From contig OY747702.1 in assembly GCA_963556495.2 (NCBI GenBank), forward strand, positions 57,347,286 through 57,411,285: 64,000 bases of DNA. The letters run 5' to 3'. Source of the DNA: Valencia hispanica. Lineage: Eukaryota; Chordata; Actinopteri; Cyprinodontiformes; Valenciidae. Every line of letters begins with the position of its first letter. Position 1 is the first letter of the stretch. This document shows, piece by piece, positions 34,650 through 45,904 of this stretch. Made by a program: the position numbers and the translations under genes. A model generated the notes under the pieces. That model saw only the letters and a program-made list of their open reading frames with translations, made no database searches and was not told where the DNA came from.

Positions 34650-35033
34650 AACAGGGATTGTAAATGAGTTTGGACATGGTGTGGTATTATTTTAGAAACT
34701 GATGATGTGGTGCAATTTTCACATATTTTCGCTTTGTTTAACAGAGAATGGTCCAAAATGTAAATTTTCCAATGCTTCTGAAACAAAGTCATGTACATAT
34801 ACATACAAATTCCAAAGAACCACATTGAGAGCCATTATCCACGAATAGAGAAAAAAAGACGTACAGTGGTGAACCTTATCTGGAGTGGCCACTCTACCAG
34901 AATTACTCCAAGAGCTAATTTACAACTCATTCGGGAGGTTCAAAAAAGCCTATAACACCATCTAAAGCTCTGCAGACCTCACTTTTCAGAGCTAAAGGTT
35001 TAACAATAAGAGTGAGAGACTGGGCAAAATGGC
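34650..35033 (+). mobile_element. Tc1-like element, N-terminal half only
   Basis: 34,835-35,033 follows the N-terminal coding region of a fish Tc1 family (ATTATCCACGAATAGAG, CAGTGGTGAACCTTATCTGG, AGAATTACTCCAAGAGC, AGAGACTGGGCAAAATGGCA), equivalent to the helix-turn-helix region up to GRL-GKN-G. The copy breaks off exactly where the (ATGG)n tract begins. Several frame breaks. The complementary C-terminal half of the same family is at 42.9-43.4 kb on the other strand. Confidence 0.7.
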
Positions 35034-35135
35034 ATGGATGGATGGATGGATGGATGGATGGATGGATGGATGGATGGATGGATGGATGGATGGATGGATG
35101 GATGGATGGATGGATGGATGGATGGATGGATGGAT
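35034..35135. repeat. (ATGG)n microsatellite
   Basis: About 25 perfect ATGG units over 102 bp, ending at ATAGAAATGAAG. It lies between a truncated Tc1 and a truncated L2. The unit equals the tail unit of the RTE-like LINEs in this window, so it may have expanded from such a tail. Confidence 0.97.
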
Positions 35136-35155
35136 AGAAATGAAGAAAGAAAAGG

Positions 35156-35711
35156 GGTCAGTCTCTCCTCCAGCAGTCTAAGCCTATAGCAGCATAACTA
35201 CAGAGATGGCTCAGGATGGCCTTAGCCACTCTAACTATAAGCTTTATCAAAAAGGAAATTTTTAAGCCTGGCCTTAAAAGTAAACAGAGTGTCTGCCTCA
35301 CGGACTAAAGCTGGGAGCTGGTTCCACAGGAGAGGAGCCTGATAACTAAAAGATCTGCCTCCCAGTCTACTTTTAGAAATCCTAGGAACTACAAGTAAAC
35401 CTGCAGTCTGAGAGCGAAGGGCTCTGTTGGGAACATATGGAACAATTAGATCTCTGATGTATGATGGAGCTTGATTATTAAGGGCTTTATATGCAAGAAG
35501 GAGGATCTTAAATTCTATTCTGGATTTAACAGGGAGCCAATGAAGGGAAGCTAAAACAGGAGAAATGTGATCTCTCTTTTTAATATTCATCAGAACTCTT
35601 GCTGCAGCATTTTGGATCAACTGAAGGCTTTTAATTGCATTTTGTGGACTTTCTGATAGTAAAGAATTACAGTAGTCCAGCTTTGAAGTGACAAATGCAT
35701 GGAACATCTAG
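35156..35711 (-). mobile_element. L2 LINE fragment with open C-terminal frame
   Basis: The minus-strand frame 35,231-35,707 (158 codons) is uninterrupted and encodes the C-terminal part of L2 ORF2 after the RT palm: TSKLDYCNSLLSESPQNAIK, HISPVLASLHWLPVKSRIEF, KSRLGGRSFSYQAPLLWNQL, FDKAYS. It starts where the element is 5' truncated, so the Met is not a real start. It carries the roughly 80 codons deleted from the related copy at 17.2 kb. Both edges abut simple repeats: (ATGG)n near the left and GACA units at the right (35,705-35,745). Confidence 0.9.
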
Positions 35712-35745
35712 ACAGACATACAGAGAGACAGACAGACAGACAGAT
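35705..35745. repeat. GACA-rich microsatellite
   Basis: Imperfect GACA/GAGA units (ACAGACAGACAGACAG near the end) directly next to the truncated L2 5' edge. Confidence 0.8.
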
Positions 35746-36904
35746 TTGTGACTTTATCTTTAAATACAAAACTAACATCTACACAACTATTTAGGCTTTC
35801 TTTGGTCAAAGACAATTCCTTCCTAATATTGGAAATGAAAATCCGACTCATTAGTTTTTTTGACTTCAAATAAAAAGATAGACAAATGTTTAATGTCTAC
35901 TTTAGGGTCTGTCTAATATATCTAAGACATGCTGATGTGAGTTTTGAATGAATATTGGTTCTAAGCCAACATTTGGAAGCTGGGGTCTTTGATTTCATTA
36001 CTGTATGCCTTTGGCAATTTTCTTTCTCATACAATGCCCATAATCTTCTAATCAACAAAGTTATCTAGTGATTTTTATTACAGAGTACTACATATATCAG
36101 CATTTCCTTTTACCCACATTTCAAGTTCCAGAGGCTCAAAGGTACTTCAAACACAGGCTGGTTACACCCTCATAGTTATCACATTTTCTATTTCTATGCA
36201 CTTCATGGTCTGTTTGATGTTATTCATGAGCTGTAACTGGAAGTAATACAACTGCAAGGGGCCAGAAAATGCTTCTGAATACAAAGTGTGGGCTGCTGTG
36301 CTTCAAATTCATACACAGAGGCCTCCCTGCCCTTAATAATGCTTGGAAATTAAATGCCACCTATCAGACATTTGTAAATCCCCTCTGTTTGTGGATCATG
36401 GGAAAGGTTTTCAGTTATTTGCGAAATCCTGTTAGGGATTGGATTAAACATGTAGAGTCATAACATGGATGATCTCCTTGTTTTTAATATAGGCTTGTGG
36501 GTGCAAGCAAATACATCTAAAATTTAAATGATGAAATAAATAATTAACAAAATGTCCTAACTGTGAGGTCTACAGGAAGGAAGGTATCAATAAACATGAG
36601 GTAAATTGAAGCAAGATAAACTAACTTTTAAAGTTTGACCACCAACAGCCACATTTTCCTTGAGGTGATAGTTTCAAGTCTTACAAAGATAAAATGTCTG
36701 TATTCTGCCATTTACAAAGCTCTAGAACAGAGCTTGACATGGTAGAGCCACACAAAGTGGTATTTAATTGAGAAGTTGAAGGAAACAGTTTTAATGATTT
36801 TGTTGGGCCATACATTTTATTTAGCTAACTGGACTACCTTCATCATATGTAATGTGTCAATGCTTTCCCGCTTCCTTTTTAATTAAGTCTTAATGGTGCT
36901 TCCT
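35746..36904. other. No gene recognised
   Basis: AT-rich sequence with only short ORFs and no recognised repeat. Confidence 0.4.
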
Positions 36905-37312
36905 TCGAGTGTTTTCTCTGTGGGAGCCCTCGGGAGAGGTGGTTGACTGTGGCTGCCTGGGTGCTCTCCAGGTAGCGCTTGGGTGGAGCTGGGGGTCTTG
37001 GCCTTGCCTCCACTGGGCGCTCTGGGTTGGTGCCTTGGCTGCTGCTGTTTATGTGCTGCTGCCGGTGCAGATGTCTCCTCTGATGGTGTTTCTTTACCTG
37101 GGTCATCTGTACTCAGCCATATGTCCTTTTTATTGTTGCTTTTACAGTACGTGTATGTGCATGAGGATTGGTTTGGGGGCAGGGGGGTATAACTGTGATC
37201 ATGCTTTTAATTCTGTGGGGGAGGCATGGGAATGTTATGTGGGGTAGTTTTAATCTGTAAAACATTTTCAGATGCAATTTTGTAGGAAAAGCTCTTTATA
37301 AATAAATATTGA
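36905..37312 (+). mobile_element. GC-rich LINE-like 3' end
   Basis: A G/T-biased GC-rich block (36,905-37,110) in otherwise AT-rich DNA, ending in GGGGTAGTTTTAATCTGTAA and CTCTTTATAAATAAATATTG. The last 70 bp are the same type of end as at 59,140-59,215 (TCATTTTAATTCTGTAAAGC, TTTTTAAATAAAGTTTG). The ORFs here are composition artefacts. LINE origin is likely from the tail; clade not assigned. Confidence 0.5.
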
Positions 37313-37456
37313 TTCATCATTCATCTTCTTTTAAATACAAGGGTTTTATGTATTTTTACAACAAATAAAAGTGTGTGTTGTTAAAGTTGATTACTGGTGA
37401 TTAAGGGTCATAAACTGTAAGCTGATATAGTTTGCATTTGTTAGTTTGATAGTTAC

Positions 37457-38870
37457 CTTTAATAGGCAAGGTAATTGTATTTATATAGCACACTTTCAAC
37501 AACAAGGTGCTTCAAGGTGCTTTACATAATTAAGAGATAAAGTAAAAATCGCAGTAAAAACATATAATGTAAAAACAGCAAGAAGCATACACAAAACATG
37601 ATACATCAAAGCACTACTCAAAGGCAGCTCTTAACAGATATGTTTATAGTTGTGATTTAAAACAACTCCGTGTTTCAGCAGTTTTGCAGTTTTCTGGAAG
37701 TTTGTTTCAGATTAGACGAGTATAGAAACTGAAAGCTGCTTCTCTGTGTTTGGTTCTAATTCTAGGGATGTTGAGTAGACTGGAATTAGAGGACCTGAGT
37801 GTTCTGGTTGGTTGGTATAGTAACAGCAGATCTTCAATATACTTTGGTTCTAAGCCATTCAATGATTTATAAACTAGTAAAAGTATTTTGAAGTCTAGTC
37901 TCTGAGCTACAGTACAGGGAGCCAGTGTAAGGACCTTAGAACTGGGGTGATGTGCTCTATTTTCCTGGTTCTATTGAGGACAGCAGTGTTCTGGATCAGC
38001 TGCAGCTGTCTGATTGACTTTTTAGGCCGACCTGTGAAGACGCTGTTGCAGTAATCAATCCAACTAAAGATAAATGCATAGATGAGTTTTTCTTGGTCCC
38101 ATTGCGACATCAGTCCTTTAATCCTAGAAATGTTCTTCAGGTGATAGAAGGCTGATCTTGTTATTGCCTTTATGTGACCCTGGAGGTTCAGGTCTGAGTC
38201 CATTACTACACCTAAATTTCAGGCTTGATCAATAGTTTCTAGCTGTATTAACTGAAGCTGTGTGCTGACTGTTGATCGTTCCTCTTTAGGTCCAAAAGTA
38301 ATTACTTCTGTTTTGTTTCTGTTCAACTGGAAAAAGTTATGGCACATTCATCCATTGATTTGCTCGATGCATTTACATAGGGTTTGGGTGGGTTCAAAGT
38401 CACCTGGTAACATCGTTATGTAGAGCTGAGTATTATCTGCATAGTTATGGTAGCTAAACCTATTGGTTGTTATAATCTGGGCTAGTGGGGGCATGTAGAT
38501 ATTAAACAAGAGGGGCCCAAAGATGGAGCCCTGGGGCACCCCACATTTGATTTCTGTTTGTTCTGATGAAAAGTTTTCTATCAGAACAAAGAAGTCCCTG
38601 TTCCTTAGGTAAGACTCAAACCAGCCAAATACTGTACCAGAGAGTCTGACCCAGTTCTCCAGTCGTTCCAATAATATATCATGAGCAACAGTGTCAAATG
38701 CTGCACTGAGGTCCAACAGAACCAGCACTGTGGTTCTACCACAGTCGGTATTTATGCACATGTCACTGAAAACTTTAATGAGGGCAGTCTCAGTGCTGTG
38801 GTGAGCACCAAAGCCAGACTGAAAAACATCAGAGCAGTTGAGGCATTCCCTCCAACGTTAACCATTCAGG
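37457..38870 (-). mobile_element. L2-clade LINE, 5' truncated
   Basis: The 3' end is at the left (GGCAAGGTAATTGTATTTAT, then CACTTTCAACAACAAGGTGC) and the RT domain at the right. It belongs to the same family as the copy at 31.65 kb and a different one from the copy at 15.9-19.6 kb. Truncated near 38,870 within the coding part upstream of the RT palm. Confidence 0.88.
37900..38840 (-). pseudogene. L2 reverse transcriptase with altered catalytic box
   Basis: 38,348-38,761 encodes the palm: [19 protein letters not shown] with the first catalytic Asp, [19 protein letters not shown], then [11 protein letters not shown], in which the second Asp of the usual YADD box is Asn (codon 38,432-38,434). 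37,907-38,203 encodes the thumb/C-terminal region (DSDLNLQGHIKAITRSAFYH, HITPVLRSLHWLPVL). Frame breaks separate the two blocks. Inactive both by frame and by the lost Asp. Confidence 0.88.
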
Positions 38871-38999
38871 TAGTCGCACATTTATTTTCCACATGATATT
38901 GTGCAATCCTAAATTACGACATCCTTTTCCGAAGATGGCTACCATGAGTTAGGTTTTGAGAGGAGGTCCGTGCTGGGGTCGAGCATGCAATATGGTGAA

Positions 39000-39945
39000 T
39001 TCCTGCTTTTGTAATTCAATTTCTGAACTTTATTCATTGTTCTCCTGACTCCTGTTTCCAGAAAAACCATGCTCTGGCAGTTTTCAAGAATTTCATAAAT
39101 ACGAATCTGAAAGGTGTGGTATGCATTTGTATTCATCCCCCTGGTCAGTCAATCTAATACTGTACATCCACCCCTTCACCTCCACGTCTTCTGGGTTATG
39201 TCTAGACCACTTGATGTATCAAGAGAATGAACATGTATTGTTTTTCAGATATATTTCATTGTTAGGTTAGATTGACTGGAGAGTGTCTGTGAACATTAAT
39301 TTTCACCTATTGTCACAGATTTAACAGGTAGATAGATCTGAACTTTGACTAGGCCATTACAACCCATTAATATGCTTTTATCTAAGCCATTCTATTGTAG
39401 CTCTGGCTGTATGTTTAAAGTCATTCCACTGGAAGGTGAACCTCCACCCCAGTTTCCAGTCTTCTTCAGCCTCAGACAGGTTTTCTACCAGGATTGTCCT
39501 GAATTTACCTGCAAACCTGCAAGGATAAGCAGGTAAAGACAATAAATGGATGGATTTTCCTGTATTCAGCTTCATCCATCGTCCAATCTACTCTGACTAG
39601 CTTCTCACTTCTTTTTGATGCTTTTCGGTGAAGGACAGATCTGTGGAGTACATGACTAAAAGGTTGACCTGACATCAGATTCTCCCACCTTAGCAGTGGC
39701 TCCATGCAACTACTGCAGAGCCACCATGGACCATGACTGGACTGCTTCTCTGATGGATGCTCTCAGATTGAAGGGGGTGGATACAAATGCACCCCACCCT
39801 TTTCAGGTTCGTATTTGTAAAATAGTTTGAAATCCAAGCATCCTCATTTCTTCCTTTTCATAAATATGCACTTATTTGTTCAGATCCATCACAAAAAAAA
39901 TTCCCACATCATGCACTGAAACATTTTTTGCAAGGTACTGCAATT
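39000..39945 (-). mobile_element. Eroded Tc1-like element
   Basis: 39,090-39,165 and 39,760-39,945 are the decayed inverted repeats (ACGAATCTGAAAGGTGTGG on one side, CCCTTTTCAGGTTCGTATTTG on the other, and TTTTTTGCAAGGTACTG at the right end). 39,330-39,740 corresponds to a minus-strand transposase: GAACTTTGACTAGGCCATT matches the end of the catalytic core and CCACTGGAAGGTGAACCTCC the DNA encoding the region near the second Asp. Large internal deletions; no open frame. Related to the element at 2.5-4.05 kb. Confidence 0.75.
39507..39557 (+). mobile_element. RTE-like LINE stub inserted in the Tc1
   Basis: CAAGGATAAGCAGGTAAAGA followed by CAATAAATGGATGGATT interrupts the Tc1 sequence, which resumes as TTCCTGTATTCAGCTTC. 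It is the last ~50 bp of the RTE-like family ending in (ATGG)n, here in plus orientation. Confidence 0.65.
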
Positions 39946-42879
39946 CTCTGGGGTGACTGACATGATAGAAGTGGATTTCAGCAATCCCATTATGTTTGTC
40001 ATGATGTCTGAGGATATTAAGCTGGACGGTATTAACTGATCCTATTTCAGTTGTTCATGTATGAGTTCATGGATTTATTACAGTACATACACAAGATTTA
40101 AAGTGTTGCTTTCACTGACAGCCTCCAAACAAAGAAAGTAGTCAAGGGTGGTTCAGGCAATTTTCTAAAACCCTTGCACAGCAACTAGTCGGCTAAAAGA
40201 CTTATAATGTATTCTTCACCAGTCTGGGGGCGGAATAGATTAGCCAATACTGCTAGGGAAGGTGGCTTTGTAATTTTTCTTGAGACTGTAGATGATGTTA
40301 AAGTTTGTATCTCATTATCATTGCCACCAAAGCAATTCTGAAGCCCTGCTGAGATTGTTGTGGCACAGCAGGCATAGGACACTGAGCTGTAATGTGCTTA
40401 TGACAAGCAGAAAAAAATGTAAAACCTTTCCTGCTGGTCATTTTTTTCTTGTCTCTGTGCAATGGCCCAGATCTTTCTACTCTGTAGTTGTTTGTCATGA
40501 TACAGAAATGCCTCAAATATTTCTTATCACATGTGGTTTATGCTGAAACTGTTGATTCTAGTCTGTATTTTGCATCTGCTGCTTTTTATTTGGGCAATTG
40601 TTGTTTTAACTTTCCCAGGGCTGTAGCCCCAAGAAAGAGCTAATGAAGACAATATTAATCACCCTTGCATTTTGTAAGATGGACATGAGATGCTTCACTT
40701 TTTCAGCCCTAATTTGCCAAGCCACTGCTAACCCGTTCACCCTCCCTGTTTGTTGTCTAATTCACATGCCACTTAGGCACTGTGGTGATGTCTCTCTTTG
40801 TGTTCTCCAATTGCATTTTTCAAAATCAGCTTTGTTCCAGTGCTGCCAGCATCAAAGAGCAATATGCCTTAGCCCTCACTTCATGTCAACATGACATACA
40901 AAGCTGATTATCTCTGGCAAGAGAGTCATTTGGTCTTGTCACTGCAGACCATTCGGCAGCCATATTGCTTTATAAGTTTGTTGGCTGAACATGCACAAAG
41001 CTTTGGGGGCTTTATGGTGGTTTGCGCTTTAATGAAAGTTGAATCCCCACTACAAATGTCCTTGATTACTGTTTTGTTTCCAAATGTTTGATTGGATGTG
41101 CATCCATTAACACAGAAGCTGGGACAAGTCAGTAGGGTACACTTGCTAGTGTCTGTGGTTCTTTTTCAAATCACAGGCTGCCTTCACATCAAAAGGTATT
41201 TAAGACAAACAACAACAAGATATATGATGCAGGCCATCACAGAGGCGCGGCGTCTCTAAGGGTATGAGATTATTTTGAAACTTGGGATTTGTACTGCAAT
41301 AGACTTTGGAAGTGAGACATAATAGCAGGGATTACACTGAATATCTTTGGTACAACAAAGTTTTTACTCTGACACTAAGTTGTACTGTTTCTATAAATCT
41401 CTTTCTGATAAATGGCTTTGTGCTAGTAGTGTGAAATTTAGAAGATACAGATGAAGCTTTATCCCCAAACACGGAGGAAGAAATGGCCAAAGACAGCAGT
41501 TAAGATTTTAAATTAAGCAATCCTGATCGGATTAGACAGTCACAATGAGAATTTTATATTTTCTAGGTTTATATTTGGTTTTTGTTTGTTCTGTATTTGT
41601 AATGAATGTTTATCCCTACCCAGGCGTGAAATATGTTATTGTTTTAATAGCTGATAATTTGCTCCCATATTTGATACATGTTGCAGATGGAAATATTTAT
41701 GCTCTGGTAGCAATTCTGAAAGTATGTACTATTGATCCCGGTCAGTTTCAGGCCCAGTCCACACCTTATTTTCAGATCATCCTCAGAAGAGGCTTAACTG
41801 ACTGAGTTAGAAATATCTGAGTACAGTGCAGCATGCTCCTACAGCATTGTTCATTATGCAAATATGCTGTTTAAATTAAAGCTCTTTGTTTATAAAGGTA
41901 GATTTCTCCACAAATGATTAAAAGAGAGGAGTGAGAGAGATGCGTAAAAATGACTACAAATCTGATATCAGTTTAGATTACATTTACATGTCTTGTGCTT
42001 TATTATTTACTGGCAGAGGTTCTTCTTAGTCCTTTTAAACATAGTAGGAAATTAATTATGACCTGGCAGTTAACAGGACTTAACTTTATGGATTTTATAT
42101 AAAGTTTATAACAAACATTGTGTACAGAAAAAAATAATATTTATTAACACTGCTTAGTATAAAATTTTTCCTGCATGGTTTTCAAACAAGTATGTGTGTT
42201 AAACTGGATGAATTTATTACCTATTTAGAAAGTAACCGCAAACTGAATAACCCTAATAAGTTATAATAAGTTTGCAATTTATGATTGATCTTACAGTAGC
42301 GCAGTAAATGATAAGGCTTAATTTAGACAGAGGTAATTAAGTTCCACATAAGCTGGTAAGATGGCAAGGTGTGCAGTCTAGACCGTATTTGATGAGATGC
42401 TCTGATAGTCAAACATGAGGTACGAGAGGTGGGGGGGGGGTTGTATGTAACCTTTCCACAAAACCCATTTTAATGAGGCCTCATTGGACTGCCAGTCTGA
42501 AAGAGGTCAGGAATGTTGTGTAGGGTGCAAGGAGAGAGCATAGATTTCATGAAGAACTAGGCCAAAGTGAGCAGAGAAACTCAACTCTAACAGCTTATGC
42601 TAAGCACACATTTACAAATGTGCTGGAAGGCAGGCTTGCAAAAACTAATCTTTGAGTACAAAAAGCTGATTATTTATTTAACAACTGAGAGAAAAAGTTT
42701 TTATAATCATCATAAATATCAGTTTCCAACCCTGAGCCTGCAAAGAAATACCCATATAGTTTCTAAGCTTTATTCAACATGGATTTTATTTTGAATTCTT
42801 GGATTCCATTTTTATGTTAATAGTATTTGAATGTTTACACACAATGATTTCCCCTGCGTTAACTTTTCCGTCCCACTCA
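39946..42879. other. Single-copy-looking DNA, no gene recognised
   Basis: A long stretch without transposon ends. 40,620-41,110 has even complexity and could be conserved regulatory sequence. A poly-G run of nine to ten lies at about 42,430. ORFs are short and without family resemblance. Confidence 0.4.
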
Positions 42880-43380
42880 AATGTTTCAGGTATGCTTCAG
42901 ATGTAGAAATCCTAAATAAATGCCCAAAACCCGTTTAAAAATCAATCCAAAGCAACCTAGCCGTATGTGAAAAAGTAATCAGAGGTTGTTTTTTTTGAAT
43001 GAGTGATCTGTGTAAAGTCATCCCACAGTATCTCAATCAGAGTTAGGTCCCGACCTTGACTAGGCTACCTCATAACGATTCTCTTTCTTTCCAAAATATT
43101 GAGAAGTTGAGTTCCTTGGCTGCTTTGGACAATTGTCCTGCTGCATGGCCCAAGATGGCTTTAGCCTAAAGTCACAAAATGATGGCTCATCATTCGCTTT
43201 CAGGATGTTCTGTTAGGAAGCAGGATTCATGGTTCCATCAAGTATCCCAGGACCTGATTTTGCAGAGCAGCCCTAAAACATCACACTACCACTGCCATGT
43301 GTTGACCTTTTTCTGCAATGCTGTTAGTTTTACACCGGATGTAACAGAAGGTACAACTTTCAAAGTCAAAAAGTGAAAAG
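42880..43380 (-). mobile_element. Tc1-like element, C-terminal half
   Basis: CTAGCCGTATGTGAAAAAGT near 42,957 matches the end of a Tc1 family. Inside, 43,005-43,345 follows the minus-strand coding DNA of its catalytic domain: CACAGTATCTCAATCAGAG (NPIE region), CCTTGACTAGGC, GACAATTGTCCTGCTGCATG (around the second Asp), GAATTCATGG-like GATTCATGGTTCCATC, and AACATCACACTACCACTGCC (GGS-VM region). Short indels break every frame. It is the other half of the family seen at 34.65-35.03 kb. Confidence 0.75.
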
Positions 43381-43902
43381 CTTTTTTTCTGCTTGGAAAG
43401 CCCACAGAAAGGAAGAAAACCGAGTGAGTTTATTTCTTCACCTTCACCTGTCACCACCACTCACCATGGCTGCAGGTACTGTTAAGTCAGTTCATGTTTA
43501 GGTGGATGGTTGAGCTCTTTAAAGTTGCCTGGTTAGTCTGTTTATTTGTTAACAAGTCATCAGATTCATTAGACAGATTGCCTGTAGTTGACTTTCAACT
43601 TACAAACAAGCTTGGGTTTACCCAACTAAACAGTTAGGAGCGCTAGTGTGAACAGCTATTCCTGAGCCATGTTATAGGTTAGCTTCCTAATTAACTGCCA
43701 CAGACAGATTTTATCTAAACATTTGCAGCAAGAACGGCACTATTATGATTACAGCAATGCTCTTGGACTGTTCCTGCTCTGGGTTTGTCTTGATCTTGAT
43801 CCTGTCTTGGTACTACTCTTAGTATCTTGACTTGGTCTCGGGTTAGTGGCCTTTACTATAACACAAAATAAAATTTGTGTAAAGCAACTTTTGTCGGTGA
43901 AG
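43381..43902. other. No gene recognised
   Basis: CTTGATCTTGATCCTGTCTT (near 43,788) is slightly repetitive; otherwise nothing stands out. Confidence 0.4.
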
Positions 43903-43915
43903 ACAAAACTTTATT

Positions 43916-44103
43916 GGGTGTGGGCGGCTCACTCTGTAGAGCAGGGGCACCGTATACAGAGGCTATTGTCCTCCATCTGGCTGTCCTGGGTTCAATTCCT
44001 GATCTCAAGCCATTTCTAGCATGTCCTCCCCCTCTCTCTCACCACCCTCTTTCCTGACAAGTTACTAGTCTATGAAGTCCCCTAATGTCCCAAAAGAATC
44101 CTT
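43916..44103 (+). mobile_element. tRNA-derived SINE
   Basis: The head has an A-box-like GGCTCACTCTGTAGAGCAGG and B box GGGTTCAATTCC (about 43,989-44,000); the body has CATGTCCTCCCCCTCTCTCT and the tail runs into A-rich sequence. Probable duplication ACAAAACTTTATT (43,903-43,915) and ACAAAAAAACTTTTT (44,104-44,118), blurred by indels. Same superfamily as the copy at 33.0 kb. Confidence 0.82.
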
Positions 44104-44339
44104 ACAAAAAAACTTTTTTCCTGTTGACCTGCATCTGGAGTCATGTCGTTTAGTTAAAACAGGTTCCTGGTGCATGGGAACTTTCTGGATTAGTGTGTTC
44201 TGTAGGCTATACCTTTAAGAAAGTGTTTTTCTGACAAATATGTCTGAATTCACTTCAAGATTATTCAGAAAAACTTTAAATGATCTCAGATTCAGACAAC
44301 CTTTTGACGTGTGTCCGATGTTTCCAAAACAAGCAGTAC

Positions 44340-44417
44340 TTGAGTGTTTTGGGAGGGGCCTTGGTACGTCGGATTCAAAAAATCTCTCCCCCTCAAATAC
44401 TCCGGACTGCAGCTTTA
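44340..44417 (+). repeat. TTAA-ending repeat terminus, copy A
   Basis: TTTTGGGAGGGGCCTTGGTA to CAAATACTCCGGACTGCAGC ends in TTTAAG. It is about 75% identical by eye to 45,820-45,899, which ends in the same way. Inverted, the edge reads TTAAAGCTGCAGTCCGGAG, the style of a TTAA-flanked MITE terminus. No opposite end identified. Confidence 0.5.
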
Positions 44418-45480
44418 AGTTGGGTGTACAGCAGGAAAGGAAACACTTACAACGTGCAGAACAGTGGGTCCTGAGGACCAGAGTTGGGAACTTCAGAGGT
44501 AAAAGACAGAATAATGTTTTCCACAACAACAACAACCATCAAAGTCATTTTAGAAGTCAGTTTGCGGAATCAAAGTTTCAAGAGGAAAATGCAAAACATG
44601 TTATTCTACAAAAATAAATCCCTTAATGGGAGTTTAAAGTGCAGTGTTAAGGCTCTGTCAAACCATCGCTGTCATTTAACAAACTGTATAAAGACTATCT
44701 TGATGTTCATCTATGACTAAAAATACACAGACAGACTGCTCCTTTCTGTAAAGATTCAGCCATCACTATATTTTTTATCAGCATGTGTCTGGCATTTAGC
44801 CCAAAGTAATATGTATAACCCTTGAGCAACCTGTTTCCTAAAGAAAACCTGTTTTTCCCTCAGTCCCCAACCACTGTCTTCATGACTGGAGTCAGATGCG
44901 TCTCTCTGATGTCCTTTCTAAAGAAGAGCATGACCTTTGTGTGGGGCATCTTCATCTGTTGGCTGTCTTTCAGTGTCTGCAAGCTGAAAGGTCACCTTCC
45001 CTTTGACAGGATGGAGAAAGGCATTACACACAGTTGAATTTTAAATGTAGAAGTTTGTCAGCATTGAGCTGTATACATCAAAAATATTAATTCAAACAAC
45101 TTTACTGTAAACAGGTTTTGAACTCTGGTTTATTGTTGTTTTAACAATAAAGACCTGCACATAAAATACAATGATGGTAATGGTATTCAGAAAGCGTGGT
45201 GGGAAACGGGAGCTTTTCTCAGGGAAAACCAAAACTGTAAATATGACCAAATTATTGTAGTGTTGTTTCATGTGCACTCATACGTCAATATTACAGACAG
45301 AAATTGGTTTAAAGTACAAGTGTAAAGCTGTTAGGACTTTCTTTTTCTTTACTAACGCTTACACTGACATCCAGAACAAAACTCTACTAGTCCGGAGAGT
45401 ATATTTATATATCAAAGTTTTATACATTTTTAAAATGATAGTGGGGTTCAACACTGTGATAAAAGGCTAGCGCTCTACAA
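44418..45480. other. No gene recognised
   Basis: Short ORFs only; no transposon ends recognised. Confidence 0.4.
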
Positions 45481-45819
45481 CATGTTATTCTTCCTAAGTC
45501 CCTCCTTCCTACCATAGACCCCTATGCATTTCACACTGACTGCCCAATTTTTTTGGCCAATAAAATTCAAGTTTCGGTCAATCAACATGCATGTGCATTG
45601 TGAGGATGGGGCCTCGCACACAGGCCGCTCCTGTTTACAGTCGCCATATTTGAAGAGAGCGTTGACCATGGAGAAGTCGCTCACCTCTGAAATGTCCTTA
45701 ACAAAATACAATCGGGTGATGTTCGATAGCGCTTGCTGCTTTTCCCTTTTGACTCGCTGTGACTACACAGGTGATGCGCGTGCACAACTGATGAGGTGGG
45801 GCTAGAGGGAGGGGGGAGG

Positions 45820-45899
45820 GATGTTTTGGGTGGGGCCATGGTAGTAGGATTTTTAAAAAATCTCTCTCTCCCTGAAATACTCCAGACAGCAGCTTTAAG
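45820..45899 (+). repeat. TTAA-ending repeat terminus, copy B
   Basis: TTTTGGGTGGGGCCATGGTA through GAAATACTCCAGACAGCAGC to TTTAAG, homologous to copy A at 44,340. The preceding 45,480-45,820, which contains an ACAGGCCGCTCCTG segment and several CpGs, probably belongs to the same element, but its left end is not visible. Confidence 0.5.
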
Positions 45900-45904
45900 T
45901 AGCT

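Noticed and set aside
35034..35135. CRISPR-like array
   Set aside because: It is a pure 4-base microsatellite with no spacers, in a vertebrate-type genome.
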